A stretch of 64,000 nt of DNA, taken from the NCBI RefSeq assembly GCF_002741015.1, contig NZ_CP016617.1:1-64000 (forward strand), read 5' to 3'. Source of the stretch: Microvirga ossetica (GTDB lineage: Bacteria > Pseudomonadota > Alphaproteobacteria > Rhizobiales > Beijerinckiaceae). Of the stretch, positions 19,236-27,742 are shown piece by piece (position 1 is the stretch's first letter; the number at the start of each line of letters is the position of its first letter). A model generated the notes under the pieces. The model searched no databases. It was not told where the DNA came from and saw nothing but the letters and a program-made list of their open reading frames with translations. Made by a program: the position numbers and the translations under genes.

Positions 19236-20276
19236 TTAGACAGCTGCGGGTATGCTTTCCCTCGTCCAGCGGAATACGGTGCCATCGCTCCAGATGCGGT
19301 GCATGATCACGCCCAGACGCCGGGCCAGCGCAACAATGGCTTTTCGCCCACCACGCCGTTTGGCGATATTCATCGCCCATGCTTTCAACCACGACCACTT
19401 CACGTGAACATTCGTCAGCATGACTTGAGCGGCTTCGTACAACAGCGTTCGCATCATGCCATCCCCGCAGAGGGAGACGCGGCCGATCCGGTTGCTCTCA
19501 CCCGACTGATGAAGCACCGGCGTTAACCCCAGGGAGGCACCCACGGCTTTGGAGTTCCGGAAGCGAGCCGGAACGTCGATAGTACTGGCATAGGCTAAAG
19601 CGACAACGGGACCGACCCCTGGAATGGTCATCAGGCGTCGACAAACACCGTCGTCGCGGACAATCGATAGCAGCTTTCGATGAAGACGCTCGAACTCCTC
19701 TCGAAGCTTTCGCCGGCTGGCCAGCAGCGGCTCTATGATCTCTGCCAGGTCAGGCAGACAGTCAAGGAGTTCGCGAATGCGGATGTCGAATTTGGCTGCG
19801 CCAACGATGCCGACTTTGAGGCCGAAGTTGCGCAGCAGGCCGCGAATATCATTCTCAAATGCAATCGCCTTCTCCTGCAGCAACTTGCGGGCGGTCAGGA
19901 GGGCGCGCCGCTTTTGGCTGGTCAGGGTTTTTACATGAACCGGTCGGAACAGATTCACCCGCATCATCTGCGCAATGCCACGTGCGTCGTTGCGGTCACT
20001 CTTGTTCACCTGTGCCTTGAGGAATGCCTTCGTATGGCGGGTCTCGATGCAGACGATAGGCAGACCGGCTTCTGCAAGCCCACTGAACAGCCATTGCGAC
20101 AAAGGGCCAGCCTCAAGGCCGATCCGCTCGAGCCGCCAAGCAGGATCGTGGAGGACTTGCGCGAGATCGTCTGGGTGGCTCGGCACCTTTGTCTCGCGAC
20201 AGATCCTACCCGTTTCATCCACAACGCACACCGACGTCTCTTTCACCGAGACGTCCAGTCCAGCATAGTGCTTCAT
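19236..20276 (-). CDS. IS110-family transposase, complete
   Basis: A 346-residue protein: MKHYAGLDVSVKETSVCVVD opens the DEDD domain, IGLEAGPLSQWLFSGLAEAG and NKSDRNDARGIAQMMRVNLF follow. The C-terminal domain has LMTIPGVGPVVALAYASTID and LGLTPVLHQSGESNRIGRVS. It is intact and different in sequence from the other three IS110 transposases of the window. It is divergently placed to an IS481 transposase with about 115 bases between them. Confidence 0.95.
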   Translation of the reverse strand: MKHYAGLDVSVKETSVCVVDETGRICRETKVPSHPDDLAQVLHDPAWRLERIGLEAGPLSQWLFSGLAEAGLPIVCIETRHTKAFLKAQVNKSDRNDARGIAQMMRVNLFRPVHVKTLTSQKRRALLTARKLLQEKAIAFENDIRGLLRNFGLKVGIVGAAKFDIRIRELLDCLPDLAEIIEPLLASRRKLREEFERLHRKLLSIVRDDGVCRRLMTIPGVGPVVALAYASTIDVPARFRNSKAVGASLGLTPVLHQSGESNRIGRVSLCGDGMMRTLLYEAAQVMLTNVHVKWSWLKAWAMNIAKRRGGRKAIVALARRLGVIMHRIWSDGTVFRWTRESIPAAV

Positions 20277-20392
20277 GCTAGGCTTCCTTTCCTGATGCTT
20301 GTGCTTGATCCAACAGACCAGGTTTCATCATCGTCCCGCGGCGCGCGCCTTTCTAGCCCAAGCCATGGGATGGCAGGCCGAATACTCCATCT

Positions 20393-21385
20393 ATGGGCCA
20401 GGTTCTCCATGGGAGCGCCACAACGCTCGATCCAGTCCGTCGAGCAATACAAAATAGTCAAGCGAGCCTGAGGGCCCTGGCCGAGCGCCATGGCATCAAC
20501 CCGAAGACGGTCGCCAAATGGAAGAAGCGGGATACCACCGCAGATCGCCCGACGGGGCCGAGAGCACCGCATTCCACGGTGCTCTCGGTTTCGGAAGAGG
20601 CGATCGTCGTCGCCTTCCGCAAGCACACCCTGCTGCCGTTGGACGATTGCCTTTACGCCCTTCAGCCCACCATCCCGCACCTGACGCGCTCATCCCTGCA
20701 TCGCTGTCTGCAGCGGCATGGTATCAGCCGCTTGCCAGAGGTGACCGGTGACAAGCCCGCCAAGAAGAAGTTCAAGAGCTACCCGATCGGCTACTTCCAC
20801 ATCGACATCGCCGAGGTGCACACGGAAGAAGGCCGGCTTTATCTGTTCGTGGCCATTGATCGCACGTCTAAATTCGCCTTTGCCCAACTGCATGAGAAAG
20901 CCACAAGGCGCGTGGCGGGTGACTTCCTGCGGGCGCTGATCGCGGCCGTGCCTTACAAGATCCACACGGTTCTCACCGACAACGGCACTCACTTCACCAC
21001 ACCCGGCAACACCAGTTCGGCTGCCCCTCTGATCAAAGAGGCGATGGCCCACGGCGAGATCTTCCGGGCCCATTCGTTCGAGCTCGCCTGTGCGCAGAAC
21101 GACATCGAGCACCGCCTGACCAAACCACGCCATCCCTGGACGAACGGACAGGTTGAGCGCATGAACCGGACCCTCAAGGACGCGACCGTCAGGCGCTACT
21201 ACTACGACACCCACGACCAGCTGCAGGGGCACCTGGGCGACTTCCTCGCCGCCTACAACTTCGCCCGAAGGCTCAAGACCCTGCGCGGCCTCACGCCCTA
21301 CGAGTACATCTGCAAGATCTGGACAAGCGAGCCTCAACGCTTCAGGCTCGACCCGCTCCACCAAATGCCGGGACTAAACATCTAG
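20393..21385 (+). CDS. IS481-family transposase
   Basis: A 330-residue protein with an N-terminal HTH (ALAERHGINPKTVAKWKKR) and an integrase-like DDE domain: FHIDIAEVHTEEGRLYLFVA, TVLTDNGTHF and WTNGQVERMNRTLKDATVRR. This is a complete triad and the usual family length. The start within the first 15 residues is uncertain. Another, diverged IS481 transposase lies at 56041. Confidence 0.92.
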   Translation: MGQVLHGSATTLDPVRRAIQNSQASLRALAERHGINPKTVAKWKKRDTTADRPTGPRAPHSTVLSVSEEAIVVAFRKHTLLPLDDCLYALQPTIPHLTRSSLHRCLQRHGISRLPEVTGDKPAKKKFKSYPIGYFHIDIAEVHTEEGRLYLFVAIDRTSKFAFAQLHEKATRRVAGDFLRALIAAVPYKIHTVLTDNGTHFTTPGNTSSAAPLIKEAMAHGEIFRAHSFELACAQNDIEHRLTKPRHPWTNGQVERMNRTLKDATVRRYYYDTHDQLQGHLGDFLAAYNFARRLKTLRGLTPYEYICKIWTSEPQRFRLDPLHQMPGLNI

Positions 21386-21545
21386 GACCACCATAGAAAC
21401 GAAGCTCTCTGCTGCAAACGACACCGGGAGGAGGTGACATTTGTAACGGGGAGAGCGGTGACATCTCTATCGAGGGTCTACTCGCGAATTTCCGATGTGG
21501 CAACCAAGTTGAAATGTCGCTTGAAGCGCAAAGTAGAGATGTCAG

Positions 21546-22955
21546 TCAGGCCGGGTGAGACGGAGCCTGGGGCGGCGGTGCGCAGACCGTCCGATCGGAG
21601 CGCCGGCGGCCCAGGCGTTTGGGTTTGGGCTGGGACTGGGCAACCTGCGCCAGGCGATCCGCGCGATCTTTCATCAGGCCGGCCTTCTGGCTCGAGCGGC
21701 GGGGGCCTGCCCCAAGGCCGGATGGAACGGGCCGGGCGTCCTGCTGCTCCTTGATCCACGCCAGCACCTCGCCCAGCCGCTTGTTCTCGACAATCGCCGC
21801 ATGATTGACCCGCTGCAGCTTGTCGAACGCCGCATAGGCCAGCGGCAGACCCTTCCAGCGGATCTCGAGCCGCCCATCGGGAAAGTCAAAGATCTCCACC
21901 AGCTGACCCACCAGTCGCGCCGTGATCTCAGTTGGATGCAAGGTGAACTTCATCCGGTTGTAGTGCACGACCAACTGCCGGGAGACCCGCCGCGTCTCGC
22001 GCCAGCACAGGATATCGCCAAGATCGTTCATCCCGTTCAATGGCCGGTGCAGATCCCGATCCCGCGCCGGCGGTCGGGCGAACTTGCTGTTGTAGCTCTC
22101 GATGAAGCCGGGCAGGAACGCATTGGCCGCCTCCAGATCGCTGATGCCGGCCAGCCGCAGCTCCTTCACCAGCCGGTCCGGCAAGGTCGCATGCGCGCGC
22201 TCGACCCGGCCCTTGGCCTGACTGGAGTTGGCACAGATGATGTCGATGTTCAGCTCCGCAAGCGCCCGGCCGAACTGGGTCATGCCATCGCCGCTGGCCG
22301 CCTCCTCCTTGCTGACCCGGAAGATGGAATGCTTGTCGGAGTAGAACGCGACCGGCTTGCCGTGCGTGTCCAGATAGCGTCTGAGCACCTCAAAGTACGC
22401 AAAGGCACTTTCCGACGGCACGAAGCCGAGGGCCATCAGGCGGCTGGTGGCATCGTCCACGAACACCAGAAGCGTGCAGGGTGGGCCGCGATCCTCGAAC
22501 CAGCGGTGCTCGCAGCCATCGATCTGGACCAGCTCGCCCAAATGCTCGCGACGGTGGCGCGGCTGGTGAAAGCGCTTGCGCTCGGCGCGCGGCAACCAGA
22601 GCCCGGCTTGGATCATCCAGGTCCGCAGCGTCTCACGAGAGATCCGCAGATCATGGCGTTCCTCGAGCTTCTCGGCCGCCAGGGTTGGGCCGAAATCCCG
22701 GTAATGCTCCCGTACCAAGCTGACGGCATGGTCCCTCAGAACCGCTGGCAGCCGGTTGTTGGAGGGATGGCCGCGCCGGCGATCGGCGATCCCGGCTGGA
22801 CCGCTGTCGCGAAAGCGGCGCACCAGGCGATAGACCTGACGCTCGCTGACCCGCAGCAGTTCGGCGGCCGCGGCGGGGGTGAGGTGGCCGCTCTCCAGGC
22901 GCGCCAGAACATCGATCCGGTTGAGTTCTCGCTTGCTCATCAGCACCATGCCCAT
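21546..22955 (-). CDS. ISNCY-family (IS1202-like) transposase
   Basis: A 469-residue protein; the start may be the internal ATG at 22940. The N-terminal HTH contains LTPAAAAELLRVSERQVYRL, the DDE core has QIDGCEHRWFEDRGPPCTLL, FYSDKHSIF and NSSQAKGRVERAHATLPDRL. The C-terminal part is basic and proline rich (KPKRLGRRRSDR). It looks intact. Flanking short tracts with TGACAT and AACTTTGCG on both sides are candidates for the element ends. Confidence 0.92.
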   Translation of the reverse strand: MGMVLMSKRELNRIDVLARLESGHLTPAAAAELLRVSERQVYRLVRRFRDSGPAGIADRRRGHPSNNRLPAVLRDHAVSLVREHYRDFGPTLAAEKLEERHDLRISRETLRTWMIQAGLWLPRAERKRFHQPRHRREHLGELVQIDGCEHRWFEDRGPPCTLLVFVDDATSRLMALGFVPSESAFAYFEVLRRYLDTHGKPVAFYSDKHSIFRVSKEEAASGDGMTQFGRALAELNIDIICANSSQAKGRVERAHATLPDRLVKELRLAGISDLEAANAFLPGFIESYNSKFARPPARDRDLHRPLNGMNDLGDILCWRETRRVSRQLVVHYNRMKFTLHPTEITARLVGQLVEIFDFPDGRLEIRWKGLPLAYAAFDKLQRVNHAAIVENKRLGEVLAWIKEQQDARPVPSGLGAGPRRSSQKAGLMKDRADRLAQVAQSQPKPKRLGRRRSDRTVCAPPPQAPSHPA

Positions 22956-23151
22956 CAGATCTGCCGCCTCCGTGCCTCGATCCCAAAGGGCAGGAGACTG
23001 ACATTTTGACTTTGCTCAGTGCTGACAATTTAACTTTGCGCCTACACGCGAATTTCGCGGAAGCGCCTTTATGGAACAGTTCCTCCTGCCGCATCAGAAT
23101 CGGCGAAAGGGCCGGCTTCGTTCTGATGCATTTTGGTAGAGGCGAACTCTC

Positions 23152-23622
23152 TTAGGAGCTGCGGTTGGCGAAGACTGCAGTGATCAGCAGGAGTTCCGCA
23201 ACAATCCCGGCCGCCAGCCGCACCAGGTGCCAGCTCCACCAGCTATCGCGCAGCGTTTCCCAACCGGCCGGCGGCAGCTTACTCCAGCTCATGACCATCG
23301 TGTTTATAGGTTGGTTGCCGAAGCGAGTCACAAGGCCGGCGACGATCATGGCCGCGGCGGCAGCCAGATAGAGCGACAGCACGATTGGTCGTCCTCGCCC
23401 AAAGAATGCCAGAAGCAACACAGTGACTATGGAGATTGCTCCCATTGCAGGCAGCAAGACGTTGAGCCCGCGGATCGCGCCCTGCTGCACCTCGACGAAA
23501 GTGGCGGGCGAGAAGCTCGCGGGGTTGAAGCCGCGCCAGACGCCGAACATTGCCCCGACCACCAGTGAAAGCACCAGCAAGGCCAGAGCCTGCAAGAACG
23601 AGATAAGAGTAGAAGCCATCAT
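23152..23622 (-). CDS. DUF1772 (anthrone-oxygenase-like) membrane protein
   Basis: A 156-residue protein with four predicted membrane helices and the family segments FNPASFSPATFVEVQQGAIR, GNQPINTMVMSWSKLPPAGW and DSWWSWHLVR. DUF1772 proteins are widespread and mostly uncharacterised; some relatives act near oxygenases. An upstream minus-strand open frame (ending 23629 with PHPAFFPKCDMIAIRE) stops seven bases before this start and may be the end of a co-transcribed gene now destroyed. Confidence 0.85.
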   Translation of the reverse strand: MMASTLISFLQALALLVLSLVVGAMFGVWRGFNPASFSPATFVEVQQGAIRGLNVLLPAMGAISIVTVLLLAFFGRGRPIVLSLYLAAAAAMIVAGLVTRFGNQPINTMVMSWSKLPPAGWETLRDSWWSWHLVRLAAGIVAELLLITAVFANRSS

Positions 23623-23753
23623 TCCATTCTACTCCCGAATGGCGATCATGTCGCACTTGGGAAAGAAAGCCGGATGCGGAAAGTGTTCAAGCCGCCTTAT
23701 GGAACGCCGCGCCAAGTATGCAGTAAAACTGGCCACGCTGCAGGCCTCAGCCA

Positions 23754-24335
23754 GTGCGTGAATACTCGCGAATGCTTGGCGAGGGAGAGGCCGAGACGAA
23801 CACATTTCCCCAGTCTCTCCCCGCCTGGATGAGGAGCAGCAGGGGCAGATGCTCCAGACCCAAGCCAAGAGATTATAGCTGTCTCCGCACCGTCCTACCG
23901 CAGGAACATCGCCCTAGGCGAACACGGCCAGGGCAACGATATCGCCGGGATAGATGGGACGTCGCAGAGCACAAGCCCGAAACTGCATTATTCCGAGCAG
24001 AGTGGGACCTCGATATTGAGGAGCGGGCGGCAATCGCGGACATCGAGGGCCGCGTCCCGCCGATCTTGTCGCTCGCATTCGCGGCCTTTCAGATCGCTTG
24101 TCCGGCAGGCCATTCAGTCGAAGTGTGGCAGCGGGCCGTGGACGATGCGGGTCGCTTTCTCGACCGATATGGACACGAGGCTGCCGCTCTCGGCTGGCTG
24201 GCCGCTGATCTGTTCTCCGCTGACGGGTTTGCCTGGATCTTGAAGGGCGCGGCTGTCGTCAACCTCACGGCGACAGCGGCGACCCAGTCGGACGGGCGGT
24301 TTTTTAGGTGGAGCGATGGGCGTTTATGCGATTGA
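23754..24335 (+). CDS. Hypothetical protein, only the C-terminal part convincing
   Basis: Codon character looks real from about 23985 on: EWDLDIEERAAIADIEGRVP, AFAAFQIACPAGHSVEVWQR, LDRYGHEAAALGWLAADLFS and the end VVNLTATAATQSDGRFFRWS. The first 75 codons read as arginine-rich noise, and no ATG with a ribosome site occurs in the convincing part, so the 5' end may be lost or frameshifted. No family was recognised. The C-terminal part appears helical and soluble. Confidence 0.4.
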   Translation: MREYSRMLGEGEAETNTFPQSLPAWMRSSRGRCSRPKPRDYSCLRTVLPQEHRPRRTRPGQRYRRDRWDVAEHKPETALFRAEWDLDIEERAAIADIEGRVPPILSLAFAAFQIACPAGHSVEVWQRAVDDAGRFLDRYGHEAAALGWLAADLFSADGFAWILKGAAVVNLTATAATQSDGRFFRWSDGRLCD

Positions 24336-24585
24336 TTTGGTCGCATCCTTGCCCTGACACGCGAGCCGGTAGTGTTAGACGGCCACTAGGCGACTTGGAA
24401 CGCTCGACGGGCTCTCTCACGGATCTCGTCCAACTCGTCCTGGAGAGAATTAAGCTGTCCTTCCACTTCCTCGAAGGATGTGCACTCCGGTGTGATGAAT
24501 AGGTGCCCGTCCTCGCTCCGGACGTAGCGCAGGAGAGCAACCCTGAGGGAAGCTGGGTTGTCGGGAGTGCCGGGCTCGATATCTA

Positions 24586-25640
24586 GAGCATCGGCTGTTC
24601 TGATTGAATCGGAGGCTATGCGGCGTGACGGCTTTGTGATTCCCTTATCTCGGCCCTCTTTAGAGGAGATGAGCGATGACCAAGTCCTACTCGCTGGATC
24701 TGCGGCAACGGGTGGTGCGCTTTGTTGAGGCGGGGCATTCCTGCCATGAGGCCGCGCGCCATTTTGAGGTGTCGGTCGCGTTTGTGGTGCGGCTCATGGC
24801 GGCGTATCGGGCCACCGGCAGCCTGGCGCCCAAACCAGAGGGCGGCTGGCGCTACTCCAAGCTCGACCCGCATCGCGAGTTTCTGATCCGTCGCGTCGCC
24901 GAGAGGAACGACATCACCATGCCCCAGCTCGCGGCCGAACTGGTGGCCTTGGGCACCAAGATCACGCCGGCGTCCATCGCGCGCTGGTACATCCGCCACG
25001 GCTATAGCGTCAAAAAAAACTTTGCGGGCCAGCGAACAAGAACGCTCCGACGTGCGCCAGGCCCGCGAGCATTGGCACACAAAACGCCAGCCGCGCATGC
25101 GCCAGGAGCCGCACCGGCTCGTGTTTCTCGATGAGACCGGCACATCCACCAAGATGACGCGCCTGCGCGGCCGCTGCCTCAAAGGGCAGCGTCTGTATGC
25201 AAGGGCACCATTCGGCCACTGGCTGACCCAGACCTTTGTCGCCGGGCTGCGCTACTGTGGTCTGACGGCGCCTTGGGTGATCGATGGGCCGATGACCCGT
25301 CAGATCTTTGAGACTTATGTGGAGACCCAGCTTGCTCCGACGCTGTCCAAGGGCGACGTGGTGATCCTCGACAACCTGCCGGCGCACAAGAGTGAGACGG
25401 CGGCGCAGTGTCTGAAGCAACGCGGCGCCTGGTTCCTGTTCCTGCCTGCTTATTCGCCCGATTTGAACCCAATTGAGCAACTCTTCGCCAAGATCAAAGC
25501 ACATCTGCGCAAAGCCGAAGCCCGCACCTTTGACGCGCTCTGGCGGGCCATCGGGGACATCTGTGATGGGGTCGAAGCTGAGGAATGCCGCAACTACTTC
25601 ACTGCCGCAGGTTATGGATTCGTCTGAACAGCCGATGCTC
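24586..25640 (+). mobile_element. Complete IS630-family element with TA target duplication
   Basis: The element is 1055 bases long. Its ends are a perfect 15-base inverted repeat, GAGCATCGGCTGTTC on the left and its complement on the right. It is flanked by TA at 24584-24585 and 25641-25642, the duplication expected for IS630/Tc1-mariner transposition. It carries the two-frame transposase and interrupts a small gene. Confidence 0.93.
24676..25627 (+). CDS. IS630-family transposase in two frames joined at an A8 run
   Basis: The first frame (from ATG 24676) encodes the HTH half: [40 protein letters not shown], to HGYSV. At 25012-25019 there are eight A residues. The frame then fails, while the +1 frame continues with [20 protein letters not shown] and the DDE half ([47 protein letters not shown]). 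Transcript slippage to seven A residues would give a full-length protein of about 316 residues, a strategy known for some IS630 elements. Alternatively the extra A is an inactivating mutation. Confidence 0.85.
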
Positions 25641-25807
25641 TAACTCAAAGGCTCCAAAGACGTGCATGAATAGGCTCCCTTGCGTCGGAGACTGGATGAT
25701 AGGGCAGAAGCGCATCACCGCTTCGGTCAGTAGAATGATTGCAGTGTTTCAGGGAACCGGTGCCCGCGTGATGGCTTCCTATGCGATAGCCTTGAATGGA
25801 GCGCGAG

Positions 25808-25978
25808 ATGGCCGGAACGTCGAAGCCAGAAGATCCGAAACCGGACGATCCAGAATTGCCGGCGCCGCTGCCCGAGCTGCCGGAGCTTGATCCTGTTCCA
25901 GAGGATGGCACCCCATCAGACCATGGCGAGCCTGCGCCAGACGATGTGCCTTTCGTGCCGCCTCCAGGTACTCAATGA
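25808..25978 (+). CDS. Small acidic proline-rich protein, first of a pair
   Basis: ATG 25808 gives 56 residues composed mostly of Pro, Glu, Asp and Leu (KPEDPKPDDPELPAPLPELP, then ELDPVPEDGTPSDHGEPAPD). It should be disordered. It has no recognised family. The next gene, 15 bases downstream, is similar in composition and motif, which suggests a tandem duplication and co-transcription. Confidence 0.5.
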   Translation: MAGTSKPEDPKPDDPELPAPLPELPELDPVPEDGTPSDHGEPAPDDVPFVPPPGTQ

Positions 25979-25993
25979 AGGGAGCGTGTTGCC

Positions 25994-26161
25994 ATGTCTG
26001 ATATCCCCTACCCTGACACACCGCAGCCGGATATTCCTGCACCTCCTTTGCCTGATTTCCCAACGCCAATTCCTGAAGTGGAGCCTGACCCCGGCGAGGG
26101 GCCCGACCTGCCGCCGGAGCCGTCTGAGCTGCCGGGAGATGATGTGCCGAAGGTCGGATAG
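25994..26161 (+). CDS. Small acidic proline-rich protein, second of a pair
   Basis: ATG 25994, preceded by a GGAG-type site, encodes 55 residues (MSDIPYPDTPQPDIPAPPLP, then DFPTPIPEVEPDPGEGPDLP and a GDDVPKVG end). Both pair members end in a DDVP motif. It is predicted to be disordered and very acidic. The function is unknown. Confidence 0.55.
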   Translation: MSDIPYPDTPQPDIPAPPLPDFPTPIPEVEPDPGEGPDLPPEPSELPGDDVPKVG

Positions 26162-26222
26162 CGCAACCGCATCCCCACCTGCGTCAGCGCATGGCGGGGT
26201 GTGGTGAACGGTGCCTGTTGGA

Positions 26223-26558
26223 TTAGGCGGCCATCCTCTCGTGCGAGACCGTTACTTGGAACAAGTAGAGGCCATTGAACCGCACTCCAGTGTAAGCGGC
26301 TCGATCGTTGAATCCCGGCGGCAATGGATCTGAAGGGCGGAGAGCTCGCACAAAAACCCATTCCTCGGGGCCAAGGAGGCTTGGTACCGGATGGTCCTCT
26401 GGCACAGCACAGAGGAGTTCAGGGCGCGGCTTGTTCCGGAACAGGTTGTAGCTGCAATCGCGTACGGATGGTCTGGCGAGAGCCAAGTGCTGAATGGACG
26501 TCAAGATGTCCCTCCCACGACTGCGTGTTTTGATTGTGGGAGCGCGGCTATGGGGCAA
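26223..26558 (-). CDS. Hypothetical protein
   Basis: The last 75 codons look protein-like: LFRNKPRPELLCAVPEDHPV, LGPEEWVFVRALRPSDPLPP, FNDRAAYTGVRFNGLYLFQV and the end TVSHERMAA. I have the impression of a conserved alphaproteobacterial hypothetical, without a domain name. The first 35 codons are less convincing, so the start could be nearer 26490. It is probably a small soluble beta-rich protein. Confidence 0.45.
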   Translation of the reverse strand: MPHSRAPTIKTRSRGRDILTSIQHLALARPSVRDCSYNLFRNKPRPELLCAVPEDHPVPSLLGPEEWVFVRALRPSDPLPPGFNDRAAYTGVRFNGLYLFQVTVSHERMAA

Positions 26559-26736
26559 GGCTTACAACACGTAAATGTAATTTTGCATCCTCCTAAAGGG
26601 GCATTCGGGAGCGGGCCGCATTGCGAGGGGAAGCGTATCCGCACCCCGTCCGCGTCAGCATGGGTCGGGTGTGATATACTCTGGTAGCCGGAGACTTTTG
26701 GCGTGAGAGGCATCTGAAGCCTTGGAAGGTTATGCC

Positions 26737-26925
26737 ATGGCACATCGCGAGCAGCACAGTAACCGGGAAGCCAAAAAGCCAAAGAAGGAAAAGCCAAAGG
26801 GGGGCATGGGAGCCCAGCCCAACAGGTGGGCTGTCAGAGAGGCTCTAGAGAGAAACGACGACGCGAAGCACCAGGCACAGGCGATTAGCCAGCGCAAGCG
26901 ACCTGTGCGGCAGTCAGTGCATTGA
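26737..26925 (+). CDS. Small basic protein
   Basis: ATG 26737 encodes 62 residues that are rich in Lys, Arg, Gln and Glu (MAHREQHSNREAKKPKKEKP, KGGMGAQPNRW, ISQRKRPVRQSVH). A TATACT-like -10 box occurs at about 26674. It is likely disordered and nucleic-acid binding by charge, but no family was recognised. Confidence 0.5.
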   Translation: MAHREQHSNREAKKPKKEKPKGGMGAQPNRWAVREALERNDDAKHQAQAISQRKRPVRQSVH

Positions 26926-27007
26926 CGGCTTGCATCTGGGTTTCGGCAATCCAGGATTGGGGCAAATCCTCAACCGCCAGACAGGCGGGCATAGCTCTGG
27001 TGAATTT

Positions 27008-27232
27008 CTAATCCAGTCCCACCGTTTTGGGCGTGCTGGCGTCCACTTCGAGGACTGTCGAGTGCTCAGCCTCTAGCTCCTTCAGGGCCCGCTCTCGCCA
27101 GTAGCGGAACTCGGCCGTGTCCTTTCCGACCCGTTCCTCTGCCGTGATAGCCTCCCAGCCAGGCCCCTGCTCGTTGGCAAGCTGCCGCGCCCGGGCTGTG
27201 ATCTCCTCGTCCGTGAATTGTGGTGCGACCAT
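27008..27232 (-). CDS. Hypothetical small helical protein
   Basis: The protein has 74 residues: MVAPQFTDEEITARARQLAN, GPGWEAITAEERVGKDTAEF, RYWRERALKELEAEHSTVLE. It is strongly helical and acidic, and has consistent coding character over its full length. No domain was recognised. The start is the first ATG after a stop. Confidence 0.55.
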   Translation of the reverse strand: MVAPQFTDEEITARARQLANEQGPGWEAITAEERVGKDTAEFRYWRERALKELEAEHSTVLEVDASTPKTVGLD

Positions 27233-27742
27233 AGCGGGTTCCTCTAACCTGAGCAGGGGAATGATGTCAGCCGAGTGTGACCGGATCAGGTCACGCAGTT
27301 GTCGGAGACCTTTCGAAGAATGCTCTAACGTCGGCTTTACGCGTATGACCTGACCGTGATGTTTCGTCCGCGTTGTGCCGATACTGTTGAAAAAGTCCGC
27401 AACCGCTGATTTTTGCGAAGTCAGTTTACAGGATATTGAGCCCGATTGAGCACGCTATACAAGTAATAGATCGGCGAAGCAGCGCCCGGGAGTTTTTCAA
27501 CGAAATCTGCCAGAAGGCGACATTCCACCTGGCAATATGTCGGCGCGATCCAGCACCTCGGCTTCGATCTCCGAGCGGCATGAGCAACCGAAGCCAGACG
27601 GCTTTGCTGCCAAGCTGACAGCGCTCGCGATTTGTGGGAAAGTCCTTCTGCGTCGGATCTCCTGCCGATGAGCCTGCCGGGATCGTTCGGCTGACTGAAT
27701 GGCAAGAGCCGCGATCGATCCGCCAAGATACGGGGACGACGA
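27233..27742. other. Intergenic stretch without a supported gene
   Basis: Frames on both strands read as composition noise. The stretch presumably contains the promoter of the spermidine-synthase-like gene at 27743. Confidence 0.3.

Larger units (their letters stand above)
24386..25667 (-). pseudogene. 74-codon gene split by an IS630 insertion
   Basis: Removing the IS630 (24586-25640) and one TA copy joins the two sides in frame. ATG 25667 is preceded by a strong AAGGGAG site seven bases upstream; the product starts MHVFGAFELDIEPGTPDNPA, continues LRVALLRYVRSEDGHLFITP and ends in a long helix (EEVEGQLNSLQDELDEIRER) before the TAG at 24386. It would be a small acidic protein with a C-terminal coiled coil; the family was not recognised. 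The clean restoration shows that it was an intact gene before the insertion. Confidence 0.7.

Noticed and set aside
21555..23009. 484-codon plus-strand frame opposite the ISNCY transposase
   Set aside because: The minus strand has full DDE transposase motifs, while this frame has none.
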